Assembly: GCF_000485595.1 (NCBI RefSeq)
Contig: NW_014577154.1
Location: 302,081 to 361,146, forward strand
DNA length: 59,066 bases
DNA from: Priapulus caudatus
Lineage: Eukaryota; Priapulida; Priapulimorpha; Priapulimorphida; Priapulidae
Direction: 5' to 3'
Made by a program: the position numbers and the translations under genes. The notes under the pieces are model-generated. The model made no database searches. It saw nothing but the letters and a program-made list of their open reading frames with translations, and was not told the origin of the DNA. Positions 21,301-33,900 of this stretch are shown here, piece by piece (position 1 is the stretch's first letter; every line of letters starts with the position of its first letter).

Positions 21301-22620
21301 GCGGGCTTTTCGGAAGGAATCGGCAAGCGCTGACACACGCCCGATGGAACACCATTTACACGGCATGACGCGCGCAGGACCTCCGCCGAGCCCGGCCGCA
21401 GGGTCCGCGCAGTTGGCTCAGCCCCCGACATTCCTGCCGGATGGCGCGATCGACCTCGTCGCGGCGAGCACTAGGGGCTCGCACCGTCTACGTCGGCCAG
21501 CCGCTGCGACACGCCGTCAAGGTGAAGCTGCAACTTTTCACGCAGCTGGCTACCGCAACGCGTACGTCTGCTTCGTGCAGACGGCCCGCGCGCGCAGGGC
21601 CTGCGCGGCCTCTACCCGGCCACCGTGCCGTGCTCGCGCCCAAACGTCGGCGCAGAAACTCCGTGCCTCTTCTTCGCGTACGGCTTCTGCCAGAAGGCCC
21701 GCACGGCATCCATGATCGGCAAGCGAGCGCTGCGCGAGCTGCACCCGCATCTCGACAACGCGTGCGCGGCTTTCTCGCGCGTTCTTCTCGGCGATCGCTG
21801 CTCTGCCCGACCGAACTCGTCAACGTGCAAGCATGCAGGCGCACGAGGCAGATTCTGCGCGCTCAGTACGCCGGGCTGGCCGCCGTCCCCGCGCACTGCG
21901 CTGCGCGTAAATCCGTACGGCCGTCTGCAAGAGCGTCTCTCCGCGAGGAGGCGCGCCGGCGATTCTTCCGCGGCCCTGACGAGCACGATGAATACGCGAG
22001 ATGCCGGGTACTTTTCTTCTATCGGTGTCTACGTAGGGTTTCTAGACGTTGCATGACGCGCCCGCGCCAAGACGCAAGGACGACCTGAGCGTGTTCAGGC
22101 CTTGCAGTTATGCGGCGCGCATCGCGCGCGCTCCCGTGCTCTGCTCAGCCATCTATCCGTTCGACCTGATCAAGCTCGAGGCATGCAGCGCTTCTGACAG
22201 ACGACACGCGATTCGCTAACAGTTCTGAGTCGTACCTCAAGCGAGGACTTCGGGCGTGAGAAGACATGTACAGGGCCTGGGCGACGTTACTACGTTACCT
22301 TTCCAGCCACCGCCGAGCCTTGCTTCATAACCCTTGAATATTAGTCGCACAGTGATGCATACGCCTGACAGGAAAGACGATGACTCGATTATATTTAGCA
22401 ATGGTCCCATTAATTTATACTGGAAAAACGTCTTTCGGCAGCTAATCGACTATGAAACCTACGTCTTGGTTTGGAAGGTTGCTCCTAGCCTGCGGTTATT
22501 TGTCTAATGCTGGTAAATGTAGATAAATAACTCGGTTATTTAAAGGTATAGCTTCCCTCGACCTTTCCACGTAAAAAATTTTTGTTAACAAACCACTGTA
22601 AAAACGTCAGTAAATAACCG
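18325..22620. other. Error-rich duplicate of 24205-28249 (probable assembly artefact)
   Basis: This block aligns from end to end with 24205-28249 in the same order and orientation: telomere-like run, repeats, carrier gene, then TCAGTAA just before the gap. It differs by frequent single-base insertions and deletions, equally in coding and non-coding parts, and is about 250 bp longer. It stops exactly at a run of 25 Ns. An insertion-biased error pattern of this kind is typical of a raw long read used to fill a gap; 25 Ns is a common placeholder for an over-filled gap. I read it as a redundant copy of one locus. Confidence 0.8.
21336..22380 (+). pseudogene. Broken copy of the SLC25A15-type carrier (probable artefact copy)
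   Basis: Segments of the carrier at 26997-28034 are recognisable in order but spread over all three plus frames, with a frameshift every few tens of bases (for example around 21360-21480 and 22040-22260). No continuous protein can be made. The non-coding flanks are equally damaged, so the damage is unlikely to be gene decay. It should not be counted as a second gene or as a true pseudogene without read evidence. Confidence 0.75.
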
Positions 22621-22645
22621 NNNNNNNNNNNNNNNNNNNNNNNNN
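22621..22645. other. Assembly gap (25 N)
   Basis: Twenty-five undetermined bases separate the noisy duplicate from clean sequence. Confidence 1.
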
Positions 22646-24204
22646 TGCTTGCACACCGGTCGGCGGGCTATATGCGGGTATAAGCCGCCGGTGTAATTAT
22701 TCATCTCGCGCGCCCGCCACTCTGGCGCCGACGAGACGCTAATTGCAGTTTACTTGTAAATAAATGGATAAATAGATGGAGGGGGCAAAAACGCTACCTC
22801 TCAGCACACGCATGTGATCTGGCTAGCTTGGTTAGATGCGTAGTGGGTTCTTATACGACCTGCGCGCGATATCCTGTGACCCGGGGGGGTGCATTCATTC
22901 TGCGGCGCGTCGACAACTACAGGCGTCGATCACTGTTGGTTCGTGCGCGCACAACTAGCATGCGTTTCTGGTGGCGAGCGACGCAAGTATACTGTTATAT
23001 AGTGTATTACTTTCTATATAGTGCATTTTGCCCCTGCTCAAGTATGCCCTTAGTAAATTATGAAGTATTCGGTAAGTACGCCTATTCTTGCGTATGCATT
23101 CTTTCTGTGTTTTCATTAAATCACTCATCAACTCATGTCGCATTTTTTCAACTAGCTGTTAGCAGAACACATGGAAAGAAGACAGTTTATGAGGCATCGT
23201 ACTAACAATACATTCTTACCATGTCTTAATTGTGCCATTATATGTTATAACTGTCATGTTGTATTTGTTAACAGTTAGTTTCAATTGTTGGCATGAACTA
23301 TAGATCACTATATTTTACGGAATTTCCTAATTTAACTGTAATTGCCCATCGTCGCAATCAATTCTTAAGATATGTTCATCATGTCACTCGACCATTATAA
23401 ATCCTGTCTACACTGGAGTCTACTACATCGGCAATGCTAGGATTCTACGAACGACCGTGTTCACAACTTTGTCAATACTACACAATAGTTCGATATGCCA
23501 GTATTAGGTCACTTAATACCTCTAAAACTATATCCCTTCGCTCTGCCACACGCCTGTACCAGGAGTTCTGTCATATAGAATGTGCGACACATCTGCTCGT
23601 AATTAAGCATGTTATATACTATTGTCATAGATAGTGACTTACTTAGCATATCAAGTTCTATGTGGTAACTCTGACTTTGTAACACATGGTATTATTGTTC
23701 GTTGCGATGTATTGTTCATTGCGATGTATGTGTTTGTGCGCGTTTGTCCATGTATTGCTACGTGTTCTCGGCTTAGCTTAGTCACTCGATGGGTAATCGA
23801 GGTGGGAGCGAGTCCCAGTCTATATATAGCCTTTGTCCTTGCAGCCATTTCCATTACTGGGCAAGGTTCGCGAACGCGAGAATTTCGCAGCTTTCTGTGA
23901 TTTCGCGTCACACAGCTCGTTACGAAGAGAGAAATTATTTTTTTAACAAGTGAACACTGTTCACGTCCAAATGTCTACCTCTGTGTCCCCACTAAATGCG
24001 GACTGTTCGCTGGCAGCTATGATCCGTGCGCTGGCCAATTCATTCGGCGCACGGATCCATAGCTGCCAGCGCTGCATACTGTACGTCGTAGGACGTTCCG
24101 CGGTCGCGTGCGCCTTGCGCGGAACTGCGCGCAAGATTTGCGCTTAAGCGCTTCGGATCAACATCTCCTTTGGCAACGCTTCTCTAGTATCCCGTCTCAT
24201 CTGG
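22646..24204. other. Non-coding sequence between gap and carrier locus
   Basis: No gene recognised. It has no counterpart in the noisy copy. A hairpin of about 23-bp arms (GCTGGCAGCTATGATCCGTG and its complement) lies at about 24009-24073. Confidence 0.5.
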
Positions 24205-24871
24205 ACGCTCCTAAATTTTATTATTAGTTAAACTTCTGCGTTTTGCTACGCCACCCTAATAATAAATAAGCTGTTACTGCGCCCTGCATACATGCGTTGC
24301 GTAATGTGGTTATACACCATAGATAGGTTTGTACGTCGAGGCAGGTTGCCTATCTAAGCCAACCGAGTCGGTTAATAATTAGTGGTAGGTTTAGATTGTG
24401 GTTAGTACTAGAGTTAGGTTAGAGTTAAATAATTAGTGGTGTGGTTAGTATTAGAGTTAGGTTGGAGAGTAGGCGACTCCCTAGACTAGCATTATATTAC
24501 ATTTATGTAATACAACATGAACAGCGCATGCGCAGCAACTGCTCGGACGAATAGCGCATACGAACAGGTGTCCGATGCTCGGACGAATATCCACGTCCTT
24601 TTAGAATAGCCCCATCTAAAACGCTAAAACTTTGAAGACTGTACTTAGTAAGAGTATGTGTTAGAGACTTACGGCTACCGCAGTACCCAGTGCCACGGCG
24701 ATAGTTCTGTAAATATGGCATGTAACAATATATCCACAATAAACCTTCATGCACTGACACTGTCACTGTGTCAAGTTTGTCATTTACAGGTATCGTCTGA
24801 ATGTGTAATACCCATATGTTGCTATAGCTATATGCCCGGCAGCCGGCACCCTAACCCTAACCCTAACCCTC

Positions 24872-25164
24872 CTGTTTACTTGAGAAATCACCGAAAATTA
24901 AAAACTGCCGGGCATTTAGGAAATCGAAGACCGTGCCCGGAAGCCGTTGGATATTTTCGAAGTGTCGATTGCGAGTTAGTTCGCTCAGTGATCCGAAGGT
25001 AGGAGAATTGGGCTAGTTCGAATATACAGCTCTAACGAAAATCGCTTGACATTTCTAAACAAATGTAGAATACTTTGGATCACGTACGTAGTACACTGTT
25101 TACTTGAGAAATCACCGAAAATTAAAAACTGCCGGGCATTTAGGAAATCGAAGACCGTGCCCGG
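24872..25164. repeat. Direct repeat of 69 bp, two copies
   Basis: The unit beginning CTGTTTACTTGAGAAATCAC and ending GACCGTGCCCGG occurs at 24872-24940 and 25096-25164, with no mismatches seen. A run of CCCTAA units precedes the first copy. Confidence 0.9.
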
Positions 25165-26996
25165 CTGCCGGGCATATAGCCACTTCGTATGGTAATACCG
25201 CATACCGGCAACCACTGAATGACTACCTACTCCCAACTAGCTTAATGCACTGCCAAATTGGTTAAAGAAGTTTTAAAAGTGGAAAACTAGGCTAACGAAT
25301 GCATTCATTTTATTTACTCACTTCGTCCCCCTCCCTGTTCATCCCACCCTATTGGTCCCCCTCTCTCCATCCCACTCACGTTGTGCCCCCTCTCTCGATC
25401 TCCCTCCTAATCAATTTGTCCACCTCTCTTCGTCCCACTCACTTGGTCTCTCGATCCTCTCTCCATCCGATATCTCTATCGCTTCTCTCCAGTTTCTTTC
25501 TCTACCTCTCTGCTAATGCTGTGGAATGTCAAAATGAAGCATTTGAAGCAATATTTCAGGGTGAGTCTGTCCTGTCACCTGATCACCATCAGAACCTGAT
25601 TACGCTTCCACAACTCCCTAAGGCAATTACCCCGAAAAACATCGTGTAGCCTACAGAAGAACAAGATTTCACTACAGTAGAAACACCGCTGCCATTTCTA
25701 GTAAGTAAAAACGTCTTCTGTTTGTACAAAAAAGCCACGTGTAGCAATTGAACAACTCCATCGCAGTTTGTGGAAACAACTACGATATTTGCTGTTGCTG
25801 TTTTATTTTGTAATATACAGCCAATTGCACATGTACCCTGTCCTTCGCTTAGTCTTGATCTACATATTATAGCACACCCACAACTAAGCCAAAAATTTCA
25901 TAGAAGCTGGTTTCTTCCAATGATGTCATCTAGAAATTTATCCACCCTGATTAAGTTTTCTGCACTCTGTATATGTTTTTGCATATTAATTGGGTGTGTA
26001 CCTGGTGTAGGGCCACATGGATCATGTAGTCCCGAGTAACCCCATTGCAGCCGTGGTAGAAACCTGGTTTGAACTTTTTAGTGACCTCACTCCCATATTG
26101 TTGCCAGTGACGAGTTGGTCTAGAACTAGACTGGTGTCATGTTTGACTTACTAATACGCAGTGATATAACTGAGCACTAATGCTAGTGGGCAGACCCCCT
26201 CGCCCCAAATGTGACCCCGATTGTAGGAAAACTTATGGAATGCGAACAAAACAAGGATTTGCTCGTAGTTCACATCAGATTCTTATGGCTGTATAGTGCG
26301 AGGTTAGTGTAAAATTCATTGACCGTTATTGGCTAAAGACTCGCCCTGACTAAGTTCATTGTGTGCATCAATGACTTGCACCACGAACCTAGATGTATTC
26401 CGCTATATGTACATAGCATTCATGCTTATATTCCTCAGTACTTTTTTTATTTGTAACTCAATTATTGTAATGCAACAAATATTTCTTTTACGCAATGAAG
26501 TGTTAGTAGCTACAGCGCACAGTTGTCTGGCAGCCGAAATTCTCCAGCGACTACAACACCCCTGCATACGCGTTGCCCGGCTTGGCCGCTAGAAAACGTG
26601 TTCATGAGCTGCTTTATCAGTATTCGTGGACTAGTGCTAAGGATATACCGTGCATTTCTAAATCAAGATCCACATTCTCTAGCATTTGGGAGTGTTGTTT
26701 CACATTACTGGCTGATATGTCAATGAATCTGTATAGGCTTGCTTGAGATGTTGTTCAGTAATGGGCCTGGCCCTATAATAATATAATAGTAATAAATATA
26801 AATTTATGATAGTATAAATTCTCTGTGAATGTCTACATCAATCTACCTGGTAACCTGGGCGTGCCCACTACATATGGTTAGGTAACAACCCTGTAAATAA
26901 ATTTATGATTGCATTTCTCACGACTGCACATGCATGAACATAAAGGCATTCGTTTGCAATAGGTATCGTTGTAGCCGTAGCGTGTCGGCTGCGACC

Positions 26997-28034
26997 ATGG
27001 TGCTTTTCGAAGAATGGCAAGCGTGGACACACGCGATGGAACACCATTACAGGCATGACACGCCGCAGGACTCCGCCGAGCGGCCGCAGTCCGCGCAGTG
27101 GCTCAGCCCGACATTCTGGGATGGCCCGATCGACCTCGTCGCGGGAGCACTAGGGGGCGCCGCCACCGTCTACGTCGGCCAGCCGCTCGACACGGTCAAG
27201 GTGAAGCTGCAGACGTTTCCGCAGCTGTACCGCAACGCGTACGTCTGCTTCGTGCAGACGGCGCGCGCGCAGGGCCTGCGCGGCCTCTATGCCGGCACCG
27301 TGCCGTCGCTCGCCGCCAACGTCGGCGAGAACTCGGTGCTCTTCTTCGCGTACGGCTTCTGCCAGAAGGCGACGGCATCCATGATCGGCAAGCCGAGCGC
27401 GCGCGAGCTCACCGATCTCGACAACGCGTGCGCGGGCTTTCTCGCCGCGTTCTTCTCGGCGCTCGTGCTCTGCCCGACCGAACTCGTCAAGTGCAAGATG
27501 CAGGCGCACGAGGAGATTCTGCGCAGTCAGTACGCCGGCGGCGCCGTCCCCGCGCACGCGCGCGTAAATCCGTACGGCGTCTGCAAGAGCGTCTTCCGCG
27601 AGGAGGGCGCGCGCGGATTCTTCCGCGGCCTGACGAGCACGATGATACGCGAGATGCCTGGCTACTTCTTCTTCTTCGGTGGCTACGAGGTTTCTAGGAC
27701 GTTGATGACGCCGCCCGGCAAGACGAAGGACGACCTGAGCGTGTTCAGGCTGGGAGTGTGCGGCGGCATCGGCGGCTGGTGCCTCTGGCTGAGCATCTAT
27801 CCGTTCGACCTGATCAAGTCGAGGATGCAGGTTCTGACAGACGACACGCGATTCGTAACAGTTCTGATGTCGTACCTCAAGCGAGGACTTCCTGGCGTGA
27901 GAGACATGTACAGGGGCCTGGGTCCGACGTTACTACGTACCTTTCCAGCCACCGGAGCCTTGTTCATAACCGTTGAATATAGTCGCAAGTTGATGCATAG
28001 CCTGACAGGAAAGGACGATGACGATTATATTTAG
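26997..28034 (+). CDS. SLC25A15: Mitochondrial ornithine/citrulline carrier, SLC25A15 (ORNT) type, single exon
   Basis: Carriers of this type exchange ornithine and citrulline across the inner mitochondrial membrane. The 345-residue protein has three mitochondrial-carrier repeats, each with the signature Px[DE]xx[KR]: PLDTVK (residues 63-68), PTELVK and PFDLIK. Sequence blocks match vertebrate ORNT1, for example GENSVLFFAYGFCQ, LVLCPTELVKCKMQ and MPGYFFFFGGYE. The N-terminus is about 30-40 residues longer than in humans. I chose the ATG at 26997 because its context, GCGACCATGG, is near-ideal; an upstream in-frame ATG at 26934 has poor context. The gene is GC-rich and intronless here, although animal orthologues commonly have introns. 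An error-filled duplicate lies at 21336-22380. Substrate is inferred from the family. Confidence 0.93.
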   Translation: MVLFEEWQAWTHAMEHHYRHDTPQDSAERPQSAQWLSPTFWDGPIDLVAGALGGAATVYVGQPLDTVKVKLQTFPQLYRNAYVCFVQTARAQGLRGLYAGTVPSLAANVGENSVLFFAYGFCQKATASMIGKPSARELTDLDNACAGFLAAFFSALVLCPTELVKCKMQAHEEILRSQYAGGAVPAHARVNPYGVCKSVFREEGARGFFRGLTSTMIREMPGYFFFFGGYEVSRTLMTPPGKTKDDLSVFRLGVCGGIGGWCLWLSIYPFDLIKSRMQVLTDDTRFVTVLMSYLKRGLPGVRDMYRGLGPTLLRTFPATGALFITVEYSRKLMHSLTGKDDDDYI

Positions 28035-28277
28035 CAATGGTCCCCATTAATTTATTACTGGAAAAACGTCTTCGTAAGTAATCGACTATGAAACCTACGT
28101 CTGGTTGGGAAGGTTGCTTCCTAGCTGGGTTATTTTCTAATGCTGGTAAAGTAGATAAATAACTCGGTTATTAAAGGTATAGCTTCCCTCGACCTTTCGA
28201 CGTAAATTTGTGTAACAAACCACTGTAAAGACGTCAGTAATTAACCCGCTACACTTTAACTGAACGTTAGCTTTGAA

Positions 28278-28283
28278 AATAAA
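28278..28283 (+). promoter_or_regulatory. Candidate polyadenylation signal of the carrier gene
   Basis: AATAAA about 245 bp after the stop codon at 28034. It is the first canonical hexamer I see downstream. Confidence 0.4.
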
Positions 28284-29033
28284 ATCAATTGTGGCAAGTG
28301 TGCGGAGCGGAACTTAATAACCTAATTTGGTCAGGTCGTTTCTAGACAGTGACCTGGTAGGCATCTAAGCCAACTGTGCATGCCCACAGTATCTCATTAT
28401 AACTCAACTGGGTAACCAGTTTATTATATAGTTATAGATAAATATATTATATAGATATAATCTATATAATCTAATACGAAACGTATGTTTTTACCATTAC
28501 TAGAATGGTTTTATATTGGTGAATACACGACCACTTATTTCCATTTACGCAGGTTTGCTCTTTCAGTGAGTGCCTCTTCAATGCATTCAATACATTATGT
28601 TGAGACTGAATGCATAAAACAAACTAGAAATGAGCAGTTGTCGCCAACTACATGTATCCCCCGTGATCTAGTATGAATGGAATATCTCTGTAAGGACGTA
28701 GAAGGCAGGTAAAGTTAAATAAGTCCCAAAGACAAAGGTTTGTTAGACAACTGGTCTGCCTCAGATGTGCAAGTATATGGAATCTGGTTAAACCCATCTG
28801 GACGGCGGGTAATATGGTATATATATATATATACAAATATATGCCTCCATTACACTGACAAGCAGGAAATATTGTTGGAACTACTTATCCATATTGCAAT
28901 GCTTTTGCATCTAATTATGCATTTGCATGAAAGGTGCCATAATTTCATTTAATAATTTCATTTTCCTTTAGCTTTTGCAGTTTTTACCCGATCTCGGATC
29001 ATCTTCAAATTTGGCATGAAAGTGCGTTATGGT

Positions 29034-29330
29034 AAAGCGAAGACGCCAATCGTTTTTGGTGTGGGCGGAGTCATCGTTGGCATGGTAACAACATTTTTGT
29101 GGAAATATTGTAGAACCTGTAACTTGTGCTGTTTTTACCCGATTGTCATGGAATTTGGAATATAACATGTCCTATATATATATATATTGGTCCTGTGTGC
29201 CAAATTTCATGACAATCGGGTAAAAACTCCAGAAGTTACAGGTTCTAGAATATTTCGACAAAAAATGTTGTTACCATGGAACTGATGACTCCGCCCACAC
29301 CAAAAACGATTGGCGTCTTCGCTTTACGAT
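29034..29330. repeat. Fold-back (long hairpin) repeat
   Basis: Two arms of roughly 130 bp containing GAAGACGCCAATCGTTTTTG and TTTTTACCCGATTGTCATG face each other around a (TA)n centre near 29170-29185. A second copy is at 34711-35005. Confidence 0.8.
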
Positions 29331-29794
29331 AACGCACCTTTATGCGAAATTTTAAGATGATCCGAGAAGAACTGCAGCCGGTAGAGCGCTCACAAGGAAA
29401 TCTCTGCGGCGACGGCGGCGTGACGAGGCCAAATCCATAGTATCCCCCCGAACTCGTTCGGGGGATACAATAATATATCATTCAAGGTTGCTAGAGTAGA
29501 GGCTGTTATTATGTAATAAATGTCCATGTACTTAGGTATATAGGAATTGCCTTGAGGGGAATTGCTTTAGGATTTTGCTGAATGGGTTTTTATAGTGCTG
29601 CACGGAATTTATTCACATATAGAAATGTGAATATTAGGTGTGGTATAGTTGTATCACCCGAACGAGTTCGGGGGGATACTATGGATTTGGCCTCGTCGCA
29701 CCACCGCCGCCGCAGAGATTTCCCTGTGAGCGCTCTACCGGCTGCAGTTCTTCTTCAAATTTCGCATGAAGGTGCGTTATCGTAAAGCGAAGAC
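29325..29794. repeat. Inverted repeat pair with CCGAACTCGTTCGG hairpin
   Basis: The segment 29325-29468 (CTGCAGCCGGTAGAGCGCTC, then GTATCCCCCCGAACTCG) returns inverted at about 29660-29794. The arm's inner end holds a self-complementary CCGAACTCGTTCGGG. Confidence 0.75.
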
Positions 29795-29948
29795 TCTTTT
29801 GTCAAGATAAACGAGTGGAGTGACAACAAAGACACTGACTTGTGACAAACGATCCTTTATTCAGCCATGATGATTTGCGCGCCCTTTTCATGCGTTCATA
29901 TGTTAGTTCATAGAGGGCGACACTGCACAGTAGTGTACCAACATCACA
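29795..29948 (-). repeat. 3' LTR of the Ty3/Gypsy element
   Basis: 154 bp, differing from the partner LTR by one base. The minus strand has GAATAAAGGA, a probable polyadenylation signal. Confidence 0.9.
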
Positions 29949-29962
29949 TCTCCCTTTCTTTA
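29949..29962 (-). promoter_or_regulatory. Polypurine tract (plus-strand primer)
   Basis: AAAGAAAGGGAGA on the minus strand directly abuts the 3' LTR, the expected position for priming plus-strand DNA synthesis. Confidence 0.8.
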
Positions 29963-30395
29963 AGATTGATAGACAGTCACTGAGTCTTTGAGATGAATGG
30001 GAGACTGTATTGAAATCTTTCGATTGAATCACATATATACTTCCGAATAAACCAACTGTTAACTTTTCAACTAAATGTGGTCTCACTCATTTTGAGCATC
30101 ATAATGAATTGAATCTGTTGAAAACAAACAAGCCTCATATAACTTGGTGTTAGTTCAGTTCTTAGCAACGTCTGTACTAAGTGAGGCTAAGAGTAGAATA
30201 ATAAGTCCAAAACCCGAGGACTAATGTAAACCTGGCAAAATATAACTGCCATGAACTCTGAATAGAAAGGCTAGTAACCTGTCCTGCCTTGAATCTATAT
30301 AACACTAGAGTCACCGGTTGTGACTCTGCAAGCAATGAGCAGCGATCCGCCTACACTCATACTAAGCTTGCAATGCAGACCCAAAACGCAAAAGT

Positions 30396-30911
30396 TTAGG
30401 TGTCTGCATATCTTGGGTTTGGCTTTGATACACGGCCAGACCTTGTAACATACGTGGGAGGCTCCCTTGCGACACTAGAGCCACCACTAGCAGGTTTCCT
30501 CTCCCATGCTGGAGGCGATTCCAACCTTGGAGGCGGAGAGTCCGGGGAGTCTGTCTCTGGTAGCTTATTGATCTGGACTCGATTTCTCCTGAATTGTCCT
30601 GTAGGTGTGTTCACCACGTAAGACCGATCATGCACCTTGTTGTCGACGACTCCCGTCTCCTGACGACCTGGCAGGTAGACTTCTTGGCCTTCTTCCAACG
30701 AAGGGAGATCTCTAGCACGATGAGACCTGTCGAAGTTGATTTTCGACTGCATCCGGATATGCTCTTCCTTTCCACGGAGAACAACGGGATCAGGAACAGC
30801 TGGTAGCAGCTTCTCAGGAACCATAGGAATTTTGGTCCTGATACGACGATTGTACAAGAGTTCAGCTGGGCTAAACCCGCAAGCTAGAGGTGTGCTACGA
30901 TAGCACAGCAA
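30396..30911 (-). CDS. Pol C-terminus: integrase C-terminal segment of the Ty3/Gypsy element
   Basis: This is the only long intact frame of the element (171 codons, continuing a broken upstream pol). It has the integrase tail motif GFSPAELLYNRRIRT, a hydrophobic GQEVYLPG-like chromatin/SH3-like segment, and a basic C-terminus TRSGRVSKPNPR that is common in Gypsy elements of animals. The upstream integrase core is frameshifted, so this piece cannot act alone. Confidence 0.75.
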   Translation of the reverse strand: MLCYRSTPLACGFSPAELLYNRRIRTKIPMVPEKLLPAVPDPVVLRGKEEHIRMQSKINFDRSHRARDLPSLEEGQEVYLPGRQETGVVDNKVHDRSYVVNTPTGQFRRNRVQINKLPETDSPDSPPPRLESPPAWERKPASGGSSVAREPPTYVTRSGRVSKPNPRYADT

Positions 30912-33900
30912 CGCCGCGTAGGGATCTGCAGCGGAACTGAAGCCAGACCTTTGCAGCGTTCTTACGCTCTCTCTTACCTGCCCGCATTTCCTGAAGAATG
31001 GTGAGGACTTTCATGGTTAACATGCTGGAACCCGTAGTCGCGTGCGAATCTAGAAACTCATCTGGCAGTGTACCTGGGCCACCATTACTCACTCATAGAG
31101 TCTGCCGGGAAACCCCTGCTAGCAAAGAACGATTGAGATGGAGTGACCGTAGTCTGACTGGTCAATCTGTGTGAGTCGCGCCACCTCTATGAATCGCGAG
31201 TAGTAATCAACTTGACTATCAGATACTGATCTTTCTGAATTCGTACAGTCCGTCGCGACTTTTTGCAAGGGGCCTGGTAGGCATAACGGAGGGAGAAGCG
31301 GGCTCTCCACTCGGATTTCGGCTTAGCTTTGCTTACAAAACGTGACAATTTTTCACAAGGTCTCGATTTTGACGGGAAATGCCCCGGCCACCAAAAACCG
31401 ACTGTAGAGTTACTGGCGGCATTCACAATCCCTTTTTGATGCCCTTTTGTTGCGGAGATCCAACATCTCCAGACGAAGGGATGAGGGCACGAGATGCCGG
31501 AGAGAGCGATACAGTAGTAGACCTTGAACGAATTGGTCAGATCTGCCTGGTTAAGCCCAGTATTGCTGGCCAGCATAATGAAGTCAGTTGGCACTTGGCA
31601 GGCCAACCATTTTCCACGTACGTACGTCAGTTGCCGGGCATAGCTCGTCCTGCCAACTGATGTTCACGAATCTGTCGCAGGCTAGCGCGATGGCACCCTG
31701 CCGTGACACGGTCGTAGCACGGCCACGTTGTCAATCCACGAGGTTATCATACGCGTGGTCTCTCACAAAGATCGTAATCCTTGCCTTCCTTGGCAGGTTG
31801 TGGTCGTTCGCACGTGAACAGAGTGGTCGCGATATAGCGCTTGTTTCAGGCACATTACTCGATATCATAGCGAAGAATCGCATGATTTCGCATACGGCCA
31901 TACGCTGCTAATACGCGTGCGGCAGTTTCTTCCAGAGATTCGATCCGAGTAGCGAAATGAGCGGCTTCTCGTCCATCTCAAGCGTGAAACGGAGCCCAAT
32001 TCAGATGCCTCGACGACAGATGCCAGGTGAGCCAACGCTTCCTTCTCGATCTGTGGTTTGCTGGTTTCTGCTGCGGAGCGAGTGATCTAGATGCGAAGGC
32101 CACGGTCTTCCACTGATCGTCCGAGTCCTTTTGCAGTCCTTGATAGACAGCCCGAGTCCATATGAGGGAACTGTCGCAGTGACGCGTATCTTGCGAGAAG
32201 GATATACGAGCTATGAGCCACTGCCGCAGCACGAGATCAGCTCCTTGACGTCTTCGAAAAAGCATTTTCTCCTGCCAGCCGGACCCAAACCCAGTCAGTC
32301 TTCACAAGATAACACCTGTATGCAGCAGATCCGTGTGTGTCGCGAGGTCTGGGAGAAATTCCCCAGATGATTCACCATGTCCATAAATCTTCGGCAGTCC
32401 TGGACATTAGGTGGTCTAGGCAGCTTGGAGTTAGCTTGACTTTACTAGGTCTACCTTTGATACACTGTTGCCGACTACGTTGACCCGCAAAAGGTATTTC
32501 GCGAAACTCTGAAGGACACACTTGGCACGATTTAAGGTGTGACCCCGCTTCGGCTAGCTTCTGTAAAGAACTTTCTCAGGTGGATCGTCATTTACTTCAC
32601 CCGGTTCTCAAACACTACAAAGTCATCCAGATTGCATACAAACGAGTCACGTAGAATCCTATGTATTTGACACTGATAATGTTCTGGTCCGGAGTTTAGT
32701 CCCGAATGGCAAACGCTGGTTAACAGTAACGACCAAATGGAGTATGAAACTAGTAAGAAGGTGAGACTCCTCGTCGGCCAATTGATCTGAGATAAACCCC
32801 CTGTTAAGCGTCAATTTCGAGAACACTTCCGCACCTGCCATTGACAAGGACATGGTCGACGGTGGGCAACTGGGATGCTCACGTAATTACGATCATTGAG
32901 TTTCGTGAAATCCAGCAACCCTGATGCTACCATATACGCTTTGGAACCACCACCTATAGCGCGCACACCAGTCATGTGGCTGTGTCACTTTGAGTACTGA
33001 CACCCTATAGATTTCCAAGCCGCAATCCAATGTCCTTCCCCTTAGCCATTAGCGGAATAGCACACGTCGAGGTACGCGGGAACTGCGAATGGTGTCCGCC
33101 CTCTGCGCATGTTGATCTTGTATTGGATGCTGGCATTTCTCCCAAGCCCCTTGAAAAGCTGAGGGTAGTCGGTCGATTACTGACACATGAAGTTGCACTT
33201 AGTCAGGATCACAACTTAGTGAGCGGCTTAGTTAGCCGCAGAGGCACACCACATGACGTAAATTTTGTCTGCACAGGGTTTTCTCCTTGCTACGTCGAAT
33301 GGGTGCACTGGAAAGTACGAGAGTGGCAATGGCTTCCTGCTAGACCTCTGAGCGTCCTGCGAGTAGGAACAGCATTCGTCTATGGCTCCTTTGAAATGTT
33401 TCTCGTCGCTCTCACACGCACCTAGGATATAACGTTTTACATCTGCCACAGGTATCGACACAAACTGATCGTATGAGCGCCAATCTACGTCAAAGTCACA
33501 ATCCACTGATCGGATCGGAATTATAACCCTGCTGATCCACACGCCGAGAAATGCATCGCCCTGATCAAGCATCGATTCCAAAGAAGTCAGATTGAGTGAC
33601 TTCATGTACGCCCATGCGCATTCGACTGAGACTGCTACACATTTTTCGGCCACAGATGACCAAAATGTCCCTTGTGACCCGCACTTGGAACAGTTTTTTC
33701 TCTAGCTTGGACAAAAACTTTCGATCGTTGGGGCCCTCTTCCACAGTATTGGCAAGGATCACCACGCTGGCGCTGCGACTACCATGGAATATGATGAAAC
33801 CACCGTTTTCTTCCCCCTCTTCGGTCATGTGCTTCGATTGCCTTCTTGAATGGCTTCCTCCTCGACTGCACCCCACATCTGCAGCGAGCGCCTTGAGCAG

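Noticed and set aside
21441-22088. Possible second carrier gene on the plus strand
   Set aside because: Part of the indel-rich duplicate; no continuous carrier frame and the non-coding flanks are equally damaged.
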